A stretch of 64,000 bases of DNA. Source: Verrucomicrobiales bacterium (lineage in GTDB: Bacteria > Verrucomicrobiota > Verrucomicrobiia > Verrucomicrobiales > DEV007). The stretch is taken from positions 1-64,000 of the forward strand of contig JARGNI010000003.1 in NCBI GenBank assembly GCA_029213195.1, in the 5' to 3' direction. This document shows positions 1 through 8,564 of this stretch, one piece after another (positions within the stretch are counted from its first letter, which is position 1; the number at the start of each line of letters is the position of its first letter). The notes beneath the pieces were generated by a model that saw nothing but the letters and a program-made list of their open reading frames with translations, was not told where the DNA came from and did no database searches. Position numbers and translations under genes: made by a program.

Positions 1-48
1 CTAGGAGAGGTGAGTTTACTGGATAGATTTTCATTGGACGACGTTCTT

Positions 49-417
49 TCACATGGCAATTCCGAATTTCGCCAGAGCCTTTGCCATGAGAAAATACAAG
101 AGCATAGTCAGCGCACATCCTGCAGCGATACTGGGCCAAAACCCGAATTCCCTTTTTAGCATCCACGGGATGAGAAGGAACATCGGCAACGAAGGGAGCA
201 CGAACCAGAAGACCCCGGTCGAGTGCGTCGCGAGCTTTGAGGAGAATCCCTCCGGCTGTGATCGAAGATCGAACCAGATCCAGAAAAACGTCAACAGGGA
301 AACCAGAGGCAGAGATGCGATCAGGCTCCCAAGGAGAGGTTTGCTGTGCCGGACAACGATCTCGTTGACCACGTAAATCAAGGCGGCGGACGTGAGAATT
401 TTTACGAGCGGTAGCAT
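49..417 (-). CDS. DUF3147-like integral membrane protein
   Basis: A 122-residue protein made almost entirely of hydrophobic helices; four segments can be counted (about residues 4-20, 26-48, 65-85 and 93-115). The short loops RHSKP and KREFGFWP and the overall size fit the DUF3147 family of small inner-membrane proteins, whose function is not known. An upstream in-frame Met would add 20 residues, but the ATG at 417 places the start directly before the first hydrophobic helix. It lies downstream of the His-rich protein in the metal locus, separated from it by a hairpin, so membership in that operon is uncertain. Confidence 0.7.
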   Translation of the reverse strand: MLPLVKILTSAALIYVVNEIVVRHSKPLLGSLIASLPLVSLLTFFWIWFDLRSQPEGFSSKLATHSTGVFWFVLPSLPMFLLIPWMLKREFGFWPSIAAGCALTMLLYFLMAKALAKFGIAM

Positions 418-461
418 CTCAGCAAGATAAGATGGGTAAAAATTCAAAAGTGAAATCCCGC

Positions 462-493
462 AGGCTTCTAAAGGCACGCGGTCCTTAGAAGCC
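462..493 (-). terminator. Perfect 10-bp inverted repeat, possible terminator
   Basis: AGGCTTCTAA at 462-471 pairs with TTAGAAGCCT at 484-493 around a 12-nt loop. It lies between the end of the His-rich metal protein and the start of the DUF3147 gene, where a terminator of the efflux operon would be expected. No clear T-run follows on the minus strand, so factor-independent termination is not certain. Confidence 0.45.
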
Positions 494-564
494 TACGAGC
501 TTATCACTTGCAGGTGCGAGAATGGGGAAACGAAGTGGTCAACCTGACGCTTCCCGGGGATCAG

Positions 565-1137
565 TCACTCCCCCTTCTTGTGATCGTGCTCCTTGTGGTC
601 GTCGTCGTGATCGTGCCCTTCGTGGTCACCGTGATCGCAGGTGCAGGCATACTCCTTGTAGTCGCAGGTCGGGCAATCGGCCAGGTTCAGGTTAAACTTC
701 TCGATCACCGTCTTGGCGTCGGCGGCTGGCTTGATTTGCAAGACCACCGGAAAATCATTGCCTTCCGGAAATGCGATATCGGAGACCAAAACTTTGCCTT
801 TCTTTTCCAGCGTCATGCGGGTCGGGTTGGATCGGCTGCCACCGGTGATGCGGACAGTCTGTTCGCCGATCGGAATCGCTTTCCCGTCTTCTCCGAGCGC
901 GGTGATCTGGACTTTACGATCCTCGGTCACGAAGAATTCGAGATGGGGCTCAACCTCGTGAATGACTTTGCCCCCGTTGGGGCCGGCTTCCGCCTTATCG
1001 TGGTCGTGGTCATGGTCGTGCTTTTCATGTTTGTGATCTTTCTCGTCGGCCTGGAGAACGGAAGCTCCAGTCGCAAGGGTGAACGCGGTCGCAAGCGCCG
1101 CGAATGTTTTCAGGGTGATGTTGGTCTTCATTTTCAT
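565..1137 (-). CDS. Secreted His-rich metal-binding protein
   Basis: A 190-residue protein with a clear signal peptide (residues 1-30, ending VLQA). Two His/Asp-rich clusters flank a folded core: HKHEKHDHDHDHD near residues 35-47, and a C-terminal tail of repeated HDHD/HEGHDH units. Before the tail lies a Cys cluster, CPTC followed by ACTC. Such sequences bind Zn, Ni, Co or Cu. The core GPNGGKVIHEVEPHLEFF resembles a segment I recall from His-rich proteins next to Czc/Cus pumps in PVC bacteria (from memory). It is the last gene of the pump operon, 62 bp after the RND gene, and probably buffers or delivers periplasmic metal to the efflux complex. Confidence 0.75.
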   Translation of the reverse strand: MKMKTNITLKTFAALATAFTLATGASVLQADEKDHKHEKHDHDHDHDKAEAGPNGGKVIHEVEPHLEFFVTEDRKVQITALGEDGKAIPIGEQTVRITGGSRSNPTRMTLEKKGKVLVSDIAFPEGNDFPVVLQIKPAADAKTVIEKFNLNLADCPTCDYKEYACTCDHGDHEGHDHDDDHKEHDHKKGE

Positions 1138-1199
1138 TGGTATTTCCTTTGGGTTTCTGAGTTTTGGTTAGACGATTGGGTTCCTGATAAATTCTGTTC

Positions 1200-4100
1200 C
1201 TATCCCGCAGCAGCGGCCCCGCGTGCGAGGGCACGCTCGGCCGCCTTCCGGCAGAAATGGTAGAAAATTGCGGGGGTGACGGCGAGGCCCAGGAGTGTTG
1301 AACTGACCAGCCCGCCTACGATGACGATGGCGACGGGATTGAGGATTTCCTTCCCAGGTTCATCTGCGGCGAGGACGAGTGGCAGCAGCGCGATGCCGGC
1401 GGAAATCGCGGTCATGAGCACTGGGACGAGTCGCTCCTCAGTTCCACGGATTACCATCTTGAGATCGAATTCCTCACCCTCGTGCGCCATGAGGTGGAGG
1501 TAGTGGGAGATCATCATGATCGAGTTCCGCGCCGCGATTCCCGAGATTGCGATGAATCCGACTAGGGTTGCGATGCTGATATTGTCCAGAGTGAAGCGGG
1601 TCAACAGGACACCGCCGATTACGGAAATGGGTATGTTTGTCAGGACCAGCATCACGAAGGTGAAGCTGCGGAAAAAGCTGAAGAGCAAGAATGTGATCAC
1701 CAGCAGAATGATCGCGGACATGATGAGAATGGTGCGCCGTGCCTCCTGTTGCGCCTGATACTCTCCTTCAAATGAAATCGTATATCCGGTAGGTAATTTG
1801 ATCTTCTCTCCTACCTCTGCCTGCAACTGTTCCACAGCGGCATTGAGATCCGGGGTCGTCGGATTGATCGACACAACGAAACGACGGCGGGTGTTCTCAC
1901 GAAGAATGGTATTGGGACCAGACGCCTGCCGGATCTCGGCGACATAGCTCAGAGGGATGCGCTGGCCGCTCTGGGTATCGATATAGAAGTTCTTCAATTT
2001 GTCGGGATCTTCCCGCCATTCCGTCGGCAGTCTCATCACGAGATCATAGACTCGTTGATCCTCGTAAACCTCGGCGACGTATCCGCCACCGATGAGGTCC
2101 GCCAATTCAGTGTTCAGTTCTCCCGGAGTCACACCGTAGGCGGCGGCACGGTCGCGGTCGATCTCGATGCGGAGTTGCGGGACGGAGCCTTGTTGCTCGG
2201 TCCGGGCTTCTTCCATTCCCGGTATTTCGCGGGCGATATCGACGATCTGTGTTCCCAGTCGGCGAAGCTCTTCGAGATCGGGACCGTAGATCTTCACGGC
2301 CACCTTAGCCGAGACGCCGCTTAGCATGTGCCCGATCCGGTCGGCCAGCGGAGTGCTGATCGCGCTGAACGTACCCGGGATGCTCTTCATCGTCTCGCGG
2401 ATCGAGGCCATGACCTCGGCACGGTTCTCTTCTCCATACTCGTCAAACTCGATCTCGAACTCGACTGTAGATACCGGAACAACGTGGTCTCCCCGTTCGG
2501 CGCGTCCTGCCCGATAGCCTACGACATCGACACCTTTGATTTGCAGGAGCAGATCCTGCGCGGTGCGCGATACATCTACGGTGGTTTTCAGCGAGGTCCC
2601 CGGTGCCATCGTGGTCGCGATCACGGCTGTGGGTTCGCGAAAGGCGGGGAGGAAGTTTCCGCCCATCTTCGTGTAGGTGAAGCCCGCGAATACGAGAAGG
2701 AGCAGTGTCATTGCCAGGAGCAGCAGCGGCTGAGCGAGCGCGAATCGGAGACAGGTCGCACTGAAGATCCACTTGAGCTTCCTGACAAACCACCCGTCCC
2801 CATGTTTCTTGCCCGGCTTCGGATTGAGCAGGTAGGAGCTGAGAACCGGAATGACCGTCAGCGAGACCACGAAAGAGGCCGCCATGCTGATCATGGTAGC
2901 AACCGCAATCGGTGTGAAGAGTCGGCCTTCGACTCCGCTCAGGGCGATCAGGGGAAGGAACACGAGAATGATGAGTATCGTGGCGTAGAGAATCGAGGAG
3001 CGAACCTCGGCAGACGCCAGTGCGATGACTTCGAGTTTCGGCTTGGGATTCTCCAGGGCCGCGTTCTCGCGCAGTCTGCGGAAGACGTTCTCCACATCGA
3101 CGATGGCATCGTCGACGACCATTCCGATTGCAACCGCCAGACCACCGAGAGTCATCGAGTTCACGCTCATGTTCATGAGGTCGAATACCAGAATACTGAT
3201 GCCTAGTGAAAGGGGGATCGCGGTGAGCGTGATGAGGGTGACCCGCAGATTGAAGAGAAAAAGAAAGAGGACGATCGAGACCATGATCGCTCCATCGCGA
3301 AGAGCTTCTTCGAGATTGCCGATCGACAGGTCGATGAAGTCACGCTGACGATAGACGGTGATGAGCTCCGACCCTTCAGGTAGGGTTTGCTCGAGCTCCG
3401 CGAGGGCCTTTTCCACCTCGGTCGTCAGGCTGATCGAATCGAATCCCGGGGACTTACGAATGCTGAAAATGATTCCGCTGTCTCCTTTGAGTCTTCCGTC
3501 TTCGGTGGAATCGTCGTGCCTTCCGAGACCCGCGTCTCCACGCATCGGCTCGGTGTCCCAGACGACTTCGGCGACGTCGGAGAGCCGGATCGCCCGGTCA
3601 CCCTCGTATTTCACGACGGTCTTGGCGATCTCGTCGAGCTCGGTCGTCATCGCGAGGTTCCGCACCATGATTTCCTGATCCTGCTCGGTCAGGAAACCAC
3701 CGGTCGAGTTTTTGACCGATTCTTCGGCTGCCTTTTTGATCTGCTCGAAGGTAACACCCAACGCGAGCATCTGATTCGGATCCGGCTGAACCTGGATCTG
3801 TTTGATCCCTCCTCCCATCGAGAGCACTTCGGCGATGCCGGGAATGGACTGGATTCGGCGAGCGATGACCCAGTCGGCCAACACCCGGAGATCGCGGTCA
3901 CTCGTCTTTCCGGTTCGGTCCCGTAAGCCGACGAGGAGAATGTCTCCCATCAGGGAGCTGACCGGCGTCATGTAGGGTGTGATGCCTTCCGGCAGATACT
4001 CACCAGCACCGGTAAGACGCTCCTGCACGAACTGGCGGGCGCGGTAGATGTCGGTGCCCCAGTCGAACTCGACGAAGATCAGCGAAAGGGAGATGTCGTT

Positions 4101-4355
4101 GACCGTGCGGAGGCGATTGACGCCCGTCACTCCCATGAGCGAGGCTTCCATCGGCACGGTGATCAGTGTCTCGACTTCCTCAGGAGCGTAGCCCGGTGCC
4201 TCGACGAGAATGGTCACCGTTGGCTTGGTGAGATCTGGCAATACCTCCACCGGGAGTTCCAACGTCTTCTTCACTCCGAAGACAAGGAGAGCGATCGCTG
4301 CCGCGAGGATCAGGGCGCGTTGCGCGAGGCTGAATCTGATGAGTGCGTTCAGCAT
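1200..4355 (-). CDS. Heavy-metal efflux RND pump (CzcA/CusA family)
   Basis: A 1051-residue inner-membrane proton/metal antiporter, the usual length for HME-RND pumps. The N-terminus (MLNALIRFSLAQRALILAAA) begins transmembrane helix 1. Helix 4 carries VVDDAIVDVEN with D415 and D416, the proton-relay acids. A second half-repeat has the matching helices, and the C-terminal stretch EILNPVAIVIVGGLVSSTLL is typical of HME members. The adjoining ORF extends 38 residues upstream, but that part is proline/arginine-rich and overlaps the fusion-protein gene, so the ATG at 4355 is preferred; the gene then starts 5 bp after the upstream stop. With the fusion protein and outer-membrane channel it forms a tripartite export system. 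The substrate cannot be read from sequence; the adjacent P1B-4 ATPase favours Co/Zn/Ni over Cu. Confidence 0.93.
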   Translation of the reverse strand: MLNALIRFSLAQRALILAAAIALLVFGVKKTLELPVEVLPDLTKPTVTILVEAPGYAPEEVETLITVPMEASLMGVTGVNRLRTVNDISLSLIFVEFDWGTDIYRARQFVQERLTGAGEYLPEGITPYMTPVSSLMGDILLVGLRDRTGKTSDRDLRVLADWVIARRIQSIPGIAEVLSMGGGIKQIQVQPDPNQMLALGVTFEQIKKAAEESVKNSTGGFLTEQDQEIMVRNLAMTTELDEIAKTVVKYEGDRAIRLSDVAEVVWDTEPMRGDAGLGRHDDSTEDGRLKGDSGIIFSIRKSPGFDSISLTTEVEKALAELEQTLPEGSELITVYRQRDFIDLSIGNLEEALRDGAIMVSIVLFLFLFNLRVTLITLTAIPLSLGISILVFDLMNMSVNSMTLGGLAVAIGMVVDDAIVDVENVFRRLRENAALENPKPKLEVIALASAEVRSSILYATILIILVFLPLIALSGVEGRLFTPIAVATMISMAASFVVSLTVIPVLSSYLLNPKPGKKHGDGWFVRKLKWIFSATCLRFALAQPLLLLAMTLLLLVFAGFTYTKMGGNFLPAFREPTAVIATTMAPGTSLKTTVDVSRTAQDLLLQIKGVDVVGYRAGRAERGDHVVPVSTVEFEIEFDEYGEENRAEVMASIRETMKSIPGTFSAISTPLADRIGHMLSGVSAKVAVKIYGPDLEELRRLGTQIVDIAREIPGMEEARTEQQGSVPQLRIEIDRDRAAAYGVTPGELNTELADLIGGGYVAEVYEDQRVYDLVMRLPTEWREDPDKLKNFYIDTQSGQRIPLSYVAEIRQASGPNTILRENTRRRFVVSINPTTPDLNAAVEQLQAEVGEKIKLPTGYTISFEGEYQAQQEARRTILIMSAIILLVITFLLFSFFRSFTFVMLVLTNIPISVIGGVLLTRFTLDNISIATLVGFIAISGIAARNSIMMISHYLHLMAHEGEEFDLKMVIRGTEERLVPVLMTAISAGIALLPLVLAADEPGKEILNPVAIVIVGGLVSSTLLGLAVTPAIFYHFCRKAAERALARGAAAAG

Positions 4356-4360
4356 AGTGG

Positions 4361-5551
4361 TTAGGCGGTGGCAGATTTCGTTTGGGTGGCGCTGTCCCTC
4401 TCGCCGTTTCGCTTTCGGAGGAGGCTTTGGAAGCAGACGAGCAGGAGGATGGTGGCAATAGCCGCCCATACCCGAATGATGAGATCGAGGACGCCTGCAG
4501 GACCGTGCGCCCCTTCGGCATGATCATGACCATCCTCCCCTGCTGCCGCAGCCTTCTTATCGGCCTCGGTCAACTCGGATCCATCCTCGGCGTGCTCGTG
4601 GCCGTGCGCCGCATCGAGAGCTTCCTTCAGCGACGGACCACCGCCACCGCTGGAGAAACTGAGCGAATACGAGCCGTGGGTCACTACTTCGTCTCCCGGA
4701 AACAAACCCTCGATCACCTCATAATATCGGTCGTTCTTTTCGCCCAGCACGACGGGGACTTTGACATAGGCATTGGGCAGATCGAAATCCTCAACAAAGA
4801 TGACGCGCTTGGTTGGATCCCCTTGGACAGCCTCCCGCGGAACGGCCATGACGAGTTCGCGCTTGTCCGTGACGATAGAAAACTCCGCCCGCATACCCGG
4901 CTGCATCCGGCCTTCGGGATTATCGAGGATGAAAATACCGTCCACCGTTCCGGCCTCGCGATCCGCTTCGACTCCGTATTTGGCGAACTCCGCGAGAATC
5001 AACTCGTCTCCCAGTGACGGGATGTGGATGCGGGCTTTGGTTCCCGGTCCAATCGAATTGGCCTCGTTCTCCGGAATCTTGGCAACCGCCCACATGCGGG
5101 ACCGTTCGGAAATATCGAGCACGACTTGGTTCGGCTCGACCGGCTCTCCCAATCTCGCATGAGATTCGACAACGACACCGTCGATCGGCGAAATCAGATC
5201 GATCACCGGAGGAGGGCTGCCGGGCTGGCGGCTCTCCACCTTTGCCAGCACCTCGCCCTTCTTCACCGTGTCGCCCAGAAAAACCTTGAGGTCGACGATG
5301 CGACCCGCGATGCGGGAAGACAGCACGGCGCGGCTTTCTGGCAGTTCTTCGATTCTGCCTACCGCAAAGACTGTGGTCTCGAAGTCACGCTCTTCGACCA
5401 TCTCTGTTTCGATGTTCAGGTTTTTCACACCCGCTTCGTCGAGGATAATGGTATTGGCGGCCCGGTCCGGATCAATCGGACCCTCTTGGGCGCTCGTCGG
5501 TTGTATGGCGACGAGCAGCGCAAGCGCGGGGAGTATTCGGAAATGATTCAT
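4361..5551 (-). CDS. Periplasmic membrane fusion protein with His-rich, membrane-anchored tail
   Basis: A 396-residue adaptor for the RND pump. A signal peptide (about 1-22, ending TSA) is followed by the barrel-sandwich/lipoyl halves (RIAGRIVDLKVFLGDTVKKG, then ISPIDGVVVESHARLGEPV) and a beta-barrel domain (PEGRMQPGMRAEF), as in CzcB/CusB. The alpha-hairpin between the lipoyl halves is very short. The unusual part is the C-terminus: HGHEHAEDGS and GHDHAEGAHG clusters, then a hydrophobic helix (about residues 355-378, LIIRVWAAIATILLLV) and a basic tail, which would anchor the protein in the inner membrane. It sits between the channel gene (stop at 5574) and the pump gene (5 bp downstream). 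The start at 5551 is chosen for the signal peptide. Confidence 0.88.
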   Translation of the reverse strand: MNHFRILPALALLVAIQPTSAQEGPIDPDRAANTIILDEAGVKNLNIETEMVEERDFETTVFAVGRIEELPESRAVLSSRIAGRIVDLKVFLGDTVKKGEVLAKVESRQPGSPPPVIDLISPIDGVVVESHARLGEPVEPNQVVLDISERSRMWAVAKIPENEANSIGPGTKARIHIPSLGDELILAEFAKYGVEADREAGTVDGIFILDNPEGRMQPGMRAEFSIVTDKRELVMAVPREAVQGDPTKRVIFVEDFDLPNAYVKVPVVLGEKNDRYYEVIEGLFPGDEVVTHGSYSLSFSSGGGGPSLKEALDAAHGHEHAEDGSELTEADKKAAAAGEDGHDHAEGAHGPAGVLDLIIRVWAAIATILLLVCFQSLLRKRNGERDSATQTKSATA

Positions 5552-5573
5552 AAAATAATTCGGCGGAAGGTTT

Positions 5574-6866
5574 CTATTTGGCATTGGCACCCCCGGCTCG
5601 GATCAGTCCGGGATAATCTCCGGTGACGAATCGCAACTGAGCGTCGGCGCGGTAGTATTCAGCGACCGCTTCCGTCGCGGCGGTCTGAAGTCCGAGCTGC
5701 TGCTCCTGGGCACGCTGGACCTGGAGAAAGCTCGCCTGTCCCTCCCGGTAAGCTTTTTCGTATTCCTCGAAATTTTCATCCGCCAAGGTCAACACCTCGC
5801 CTGAGGCTTCCCGGGCGAGATTCCAGTTTGCAAGGCGATGCTGGTAGGCTTCCTCATACTCGCTGCGAATATGAAAGCGCGTTGCTTCGACAGATTTCTC
5901 CGCACCAGTGCGATCGATCTGCGCCTTCTCGATTCCAACCTGGTTTCGCTGGCGAAGCGGCAATGGGATCGAAATACCTACACCGAGAAAGGAATTGCGC
6001 TCCAATCCGATCGGCGCGCCCACGGCGCGTTCCCTCTCGGCGAAGACGCGAAGCGAGACATCCTCCCAACGTTTCGCCGTCTCGAAGGCAAGAGCGGCAT
6101 CCGCCTCGCCGATCTTCGCGAGAGCAAGAACGAGGTCCGGTCTCTGGCTGAAAATGGCCTCATAGGCAGTACGGATTTCCGGACGCGAACCGGGAAGTCG
6201 TAGACCATTGGCGAGCGTGATGTGCGTCTCCGGCGCGAGTCCGATTAGTTTCTTCACTGCGGCGGCCTGCACTGCCTCCTGAGCTTCGAGCGCGGTGATA
6301 CGCTGCTTCAACGACCTTCCCGTCAGCTTGGCCTGCGTCGCATCGAGTTTGGATACGACTCCCTGGGCGGCTTGCTCGTCCAGAAAAGAAACAATCTTTG
6401 CGTTCAGTGCGACAAGCTCACGCTGCTGCTTCAACAGGCTGCGGGTCGCCAGCAACTCAATCACCGCCAGATCCACTTCGCCCGCCAGTTCCCGGCGTCT
6501 CTCCGCAATCTCTGCCTCTGATAACAAGATTTGCTGGGCGCGCAGACGCTTCTCATCCTTCAATCTTGAGGTGATGGGAAAACGCTGGGCAAAGGCCACC
6601 TCGAAGACACCCTCGTTGTCATCGAGACCAATTCCGTCGTCGCTATAGTTCAGTTCCAACTCCGGATTGTCGAGCCGGCCAGCCCATCGTTCTTCGACTT
6701 TGGCTCGTGAGATGGCGAGCTCGGCGATCGCCAGTTCGCGATTGTTCCGAAAGGCCAGTTCGATTCCGCTGGTTCGCGAAATGTTGACCGTCTCTCCAGC
6801 CGAAAGCGAAGAAGCGGCCAGCAGGAAAGCGCTGAAGAAATAGGTGATTCGTCGTGTGTCGTGCAT
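5574..6866 (-). CDS. Outer membrane efflux protein (TolC/CzcC family)
   Basis: A 430-residue channel protein with a signal peptide (1-23, ending SLSA). Two long alpha-helical halves show the internal duplication of the OEP family: a first half with YSDDGIGLDDNEGVFEVAFA and a second with FLGVGISIPLPLRQRNQ, the phrase that marks the beta-strand entry in TolC/CzcC proteins. It would form the trimeric outer-membrane duct for the downstream fusion protein and pump. First gene of the leftward operon. The reading frame continues 70 codons upstream without signal-like character, so the Met at 6866 is the likely start. Confidence 0.88.
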   Translation of the reverse strand: MHDTRRITYFFSAFLLAASSLSAGETVNISRTSGIELAFRNNRELAIAELAISRAKVEERWAGRLDNPELELNYSDDGIGLDDNEGVFEVAFAQRFPITSRLKDEKRLRAQQILLSEAEIAERRRELAGEVDLAVIELLATRSLLKQQRELVALNAKIVSFLDEQAAQGVVSKLDATQAKLTGRSLKQRITALEAQEAVQAAAVKKLIGLAPETHITLANGLRLPGSRPEIRTAYEAIFSQRPDLVLALAKIGEADAALAFETAKRWEDVSLRVFAERERAVGAPIGLERNSFLGVGISIPLPLRQRNQVGIEKAQIDRTGAEKSVEATRFHIRSEYEEAYQHRLANWNLAREASGEVLTLADENFEEYEKAYREGQASFLQVQRAQEQQLGLQTAATEAVAEYYRADAQLRFVTGDYPGLIRAGGANAK

Positions 6867-6949
6867 GGAGCTTCGGAATTCCGACGAGTCCAATGCCGCT
6901 GAAAACGAATCCCCCCGAAAAAGATGAAGAAAAATCCGACACGACAAAT

Positions 6950-6980
6950 CAACCCTGTTTGATCGTCGACCCAACCCTGT
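6950..6980. promoter_or_regulatory. Paired direct repeat CAACCCTGT in the divergent promoter region
   Basis: CAACCCTGT occurs at 6950-6958 and again at 6972-6980, a 22-bp period (about two helical turns). It lies 84-114 bp upstream of the leftward channel gene and 132-162 bp upstream of the rightward anti-sigma-like gene. On the minus strand it reads ACAGGGTTG twice. It could be a tandem binding site for a regulator or promoter elements for the neighbouring ECF sigma factor. This is inferred only from position and periodicity. Confidence 0.4.
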
Positions 6981-7111
6981 CATTCGTGAGTCCTTCAGGC
7001 CCGTTGAACTTGATGGGTGAATTTTTTGGCAGCTTCTGAAATAATTGGGGGGATATTGGGACCGTCGGCATATCACTCGATAGGTAATCCTTCAAACCCC
7101 GGACTAGCACC

Positions 7112-7474
7112 ATGAAGAAAGAAACATTCGATCAGCATCTCGAAGAAGCCACTGAACAGCTTCGCACCAACGGCGGAGCAGACGACCTGGGCGGCTTCGA
7201 GCGGGGCGTTTGGGCCGAGATCGCTCTGCACGACGAACGATGGACCACCCGAGTGGTGCAATTCTTTCGCGAAGGTATTCCCACGTTACCCATGCCAGCC
7301 GTGGCCGGTAGCGTTGCCATAGCGGTGGCCGCCGGCGTGCTGACGGGTCTATTCCAAGCGAAAGCGTATGGGGAGTCCGTCTCGGAATCGATGGAAGCGC
7401 AGTACGTTTCCTCCATCCACCCCGTTCTTCGCAGCGAGAGCGAAGACCATCGCCACGATTCCTCAAGCGATTGA
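7112..7474 (+). CDS. Single-span membrane protein, probable CnrY-type anti-sigma factor
   Basis: A 120-residue protein: an acidic, helical N-terminal part (about 1-60, including ERGVWAEIALHDERW), one transmembrane helix (about 61-82, rich in Ala/Val/Gly) and a short tail ending HRHDSSSD. Position, size and topology match the anti-sigma subunit of CnrYXH-like metal sensing systems: a cytoplasmic N-terminus that captures the sigma factor and a membrane anchor next to a periplasmic sensor. The next two genes encode exactly such a sensor and an ECF sigma factor. Sequence similarity to CnrY itself could not be tested, so the assignment rests on architecture and order. The start ATG at 7112 opens the operon. 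Confidence 0.6.
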   Translation: MKKETFDQHLEEATEQLRTNGGADDLGGFERGVWAEIALHDERWTTRVVQFFREGIPTLPMPAVAGSVAIAVAAGVLTGLFQAKAYGESVSESMEAQYVSSIHPVLRSESEDHRHDSSSD

Positions 7475-7499
7475 AAACAGCGTTCGGCTTCCTGTAGTT

Positions 7500-7955
7500 A
7501 TGCGTTCCTTTTTTTCAACCTTCATTCTCTGCGCCATCGTCGGACTGCTCGCCTTCGGAGGAGTCTACTTCTGGAAGAAGAGTCAGATCGACCACCACCA
7601 CGAACACCTCAGCGCGTTCGAGTGGTTTTGCGAGGAGTTCGATGTCGGCCCAGAAGAACGACAGAAAATCGAAGCCCTCCATCTCGCCTACTTTCCCGAA
7701 TGTGAAGACCACTGCATCCACTATGCGGACACCAAGAAGACTCTTGCAGAAATCATTGAAGATCCCGGCCTCGACCAGCACCCGGAACACGCGAAAGCAG
7801 CTGAACAGCTCGCCCAACTGAAGAAGGAGGCCGACAAGGAATTTATCGACTTTATCTACAGTGTGGCAGGCGAAATGGATCCAAAATCCTCCGAGCGCTA
7901 CCTGCAGCGCATGAAGGGCTGGCTGGAGAAAACCACTGAGATCGTAGTGGAGTGA
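7500..7955 (+). CDS. Periplasmic heavy-metal sensor (CnrX/Metal_resist-like)
   Basis: A 151-residue protein with one N-terminal membrane anchor (about residues 5-24) and a helical periplasmic domain. Just after the anchor comes DHHHEHLSAFEWFCEEFDV, followed by PEERQKIEALHLAYFPECEDHC and a second helical pair ending in ERYLQRMKGWLEK. The HxxxH spacing, the 'L..E.F.V...ER..I..L' signature and the length fit CnrX-type sensors, in which His/Glu/Met or Cys residues bind Ni, Co or Zn. Here Cys44, Cys68 and Cys72 are potential extra ligands. An upstream in-frame extension of 44 codons overlaps the preceding gene and is not signal-like; the Met at 7500 precedes the anchor. It lies between anti-sigma-like and sigma genes. 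Confidence 0.75.
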   Translation: MRSFFSTFILCAIVGLLAFGGVYFWKKSQIDHHHEHLSAFEWFCEEFDVGPEERQKIEALHLAYFPECEDHCIHYADTKKTLAEIIEDPGLDQHPEHAKAAEQLAQLKKEADKEFIDFIYSVAGEMDPKSSERYLQRMKGWLEKTTEIVVE

Positions 7956-7973
7956 TTTTTTCACCTACCTTTC

Positions 7974-8564
7974 ATGGCCGATGAAGAAGACAAACGCACC
8001 ATGGAACGTCTCCGACAAGGAGATGATCTCGCGTTGAACGACCTAATGGCCCGGTGGAAGGAGCCACTCGTTACCTACTGCCTTCGCTACACTGGAAACC
8101 TGACTGACGCGAAAGAGATCGCCCAGGAGACCTTCGTGAAAGTCTACAAGGCGCGCCATCGTTACCGTCCGACCGAGGCGGCGTTTTCTACCTGGCTTTT
8201 CCAGATCGCGACGAATCTCTGCCGGATGCGTCATCGCTGGAAGAAACGTCACCCCGAAGTGCTGGAAGCTGACGATCCAACGCAAACCACTCGGAACGCA
8301 AATCAGGCATCTACCAACGACGATCCAGCCGATACGACCGACCGCCGTCTCCTCGCTGATGATCTGGAGCGAGCGATTCGATCGCTCACCCACGATCTGC
8401 GCGCAACATTTTTACTCAGCCAGATCGAAGGGAGATCTCACCGGGAAATCGCGGGCATCCAAAACTGCACCGAGAAGGCGGTCGAACGCCGTCTCTCCCG
8501 AGCAAAGGAAAAGCTCCGATCCGTGCTCGAAACAAAGTGGAGCAACTACTCAGTGGAACCATGA
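7974..8564 (+). CDS. ECF RNA polymerase sigma factor (CnrH-like)
   Basis: A 196-residue sigma-70 family protein. Region 2 lies at about residues 25-95 (CLRYTGNLTDAKEIAQETFV followed by FSTWLFQIATNLCRMRHRW). Region 4 lies at about 131-187 (LRATFLLSQIEGRSHREIAG then EKAVERRLSRAKEKLRSVL, the helix-turn-helix). There is no region 3, as in ECF factors. It follows the metal sensor by 18 bp and overlaps the ATPase start by 4 bp, so sensor, sigma and ATPase are probably one transcript. By analogy with CnrYXH, metal binding in the periplasm would release this factor to transcribe the efflux genes on both sides. Confidence 0.9.
   Translation: MADEEDKRTMERLRQGDDLALNDLMARWKEPLVTYCLRYTGNLTDAKEIAQETFVKVYKARHRYRPTEAAFSTWLFQIATNLCRMRHRWKKRHPEVLEADDPTQTTRNANQASTNDDPADTTDRRLLADDLERAIRSLTHDLRATFLLSQIEGRSHREIAGIQNCTEKAVERRLSRAKEKLRSVLETKWSNYSVEP

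Noticed and set aside
508-1263. 251-codon rightward ORF
   Set aside because: It is antisense to the His-rich secreted protein; its Val/Leu-rich stretches come from the reverse of His/Asp codons.
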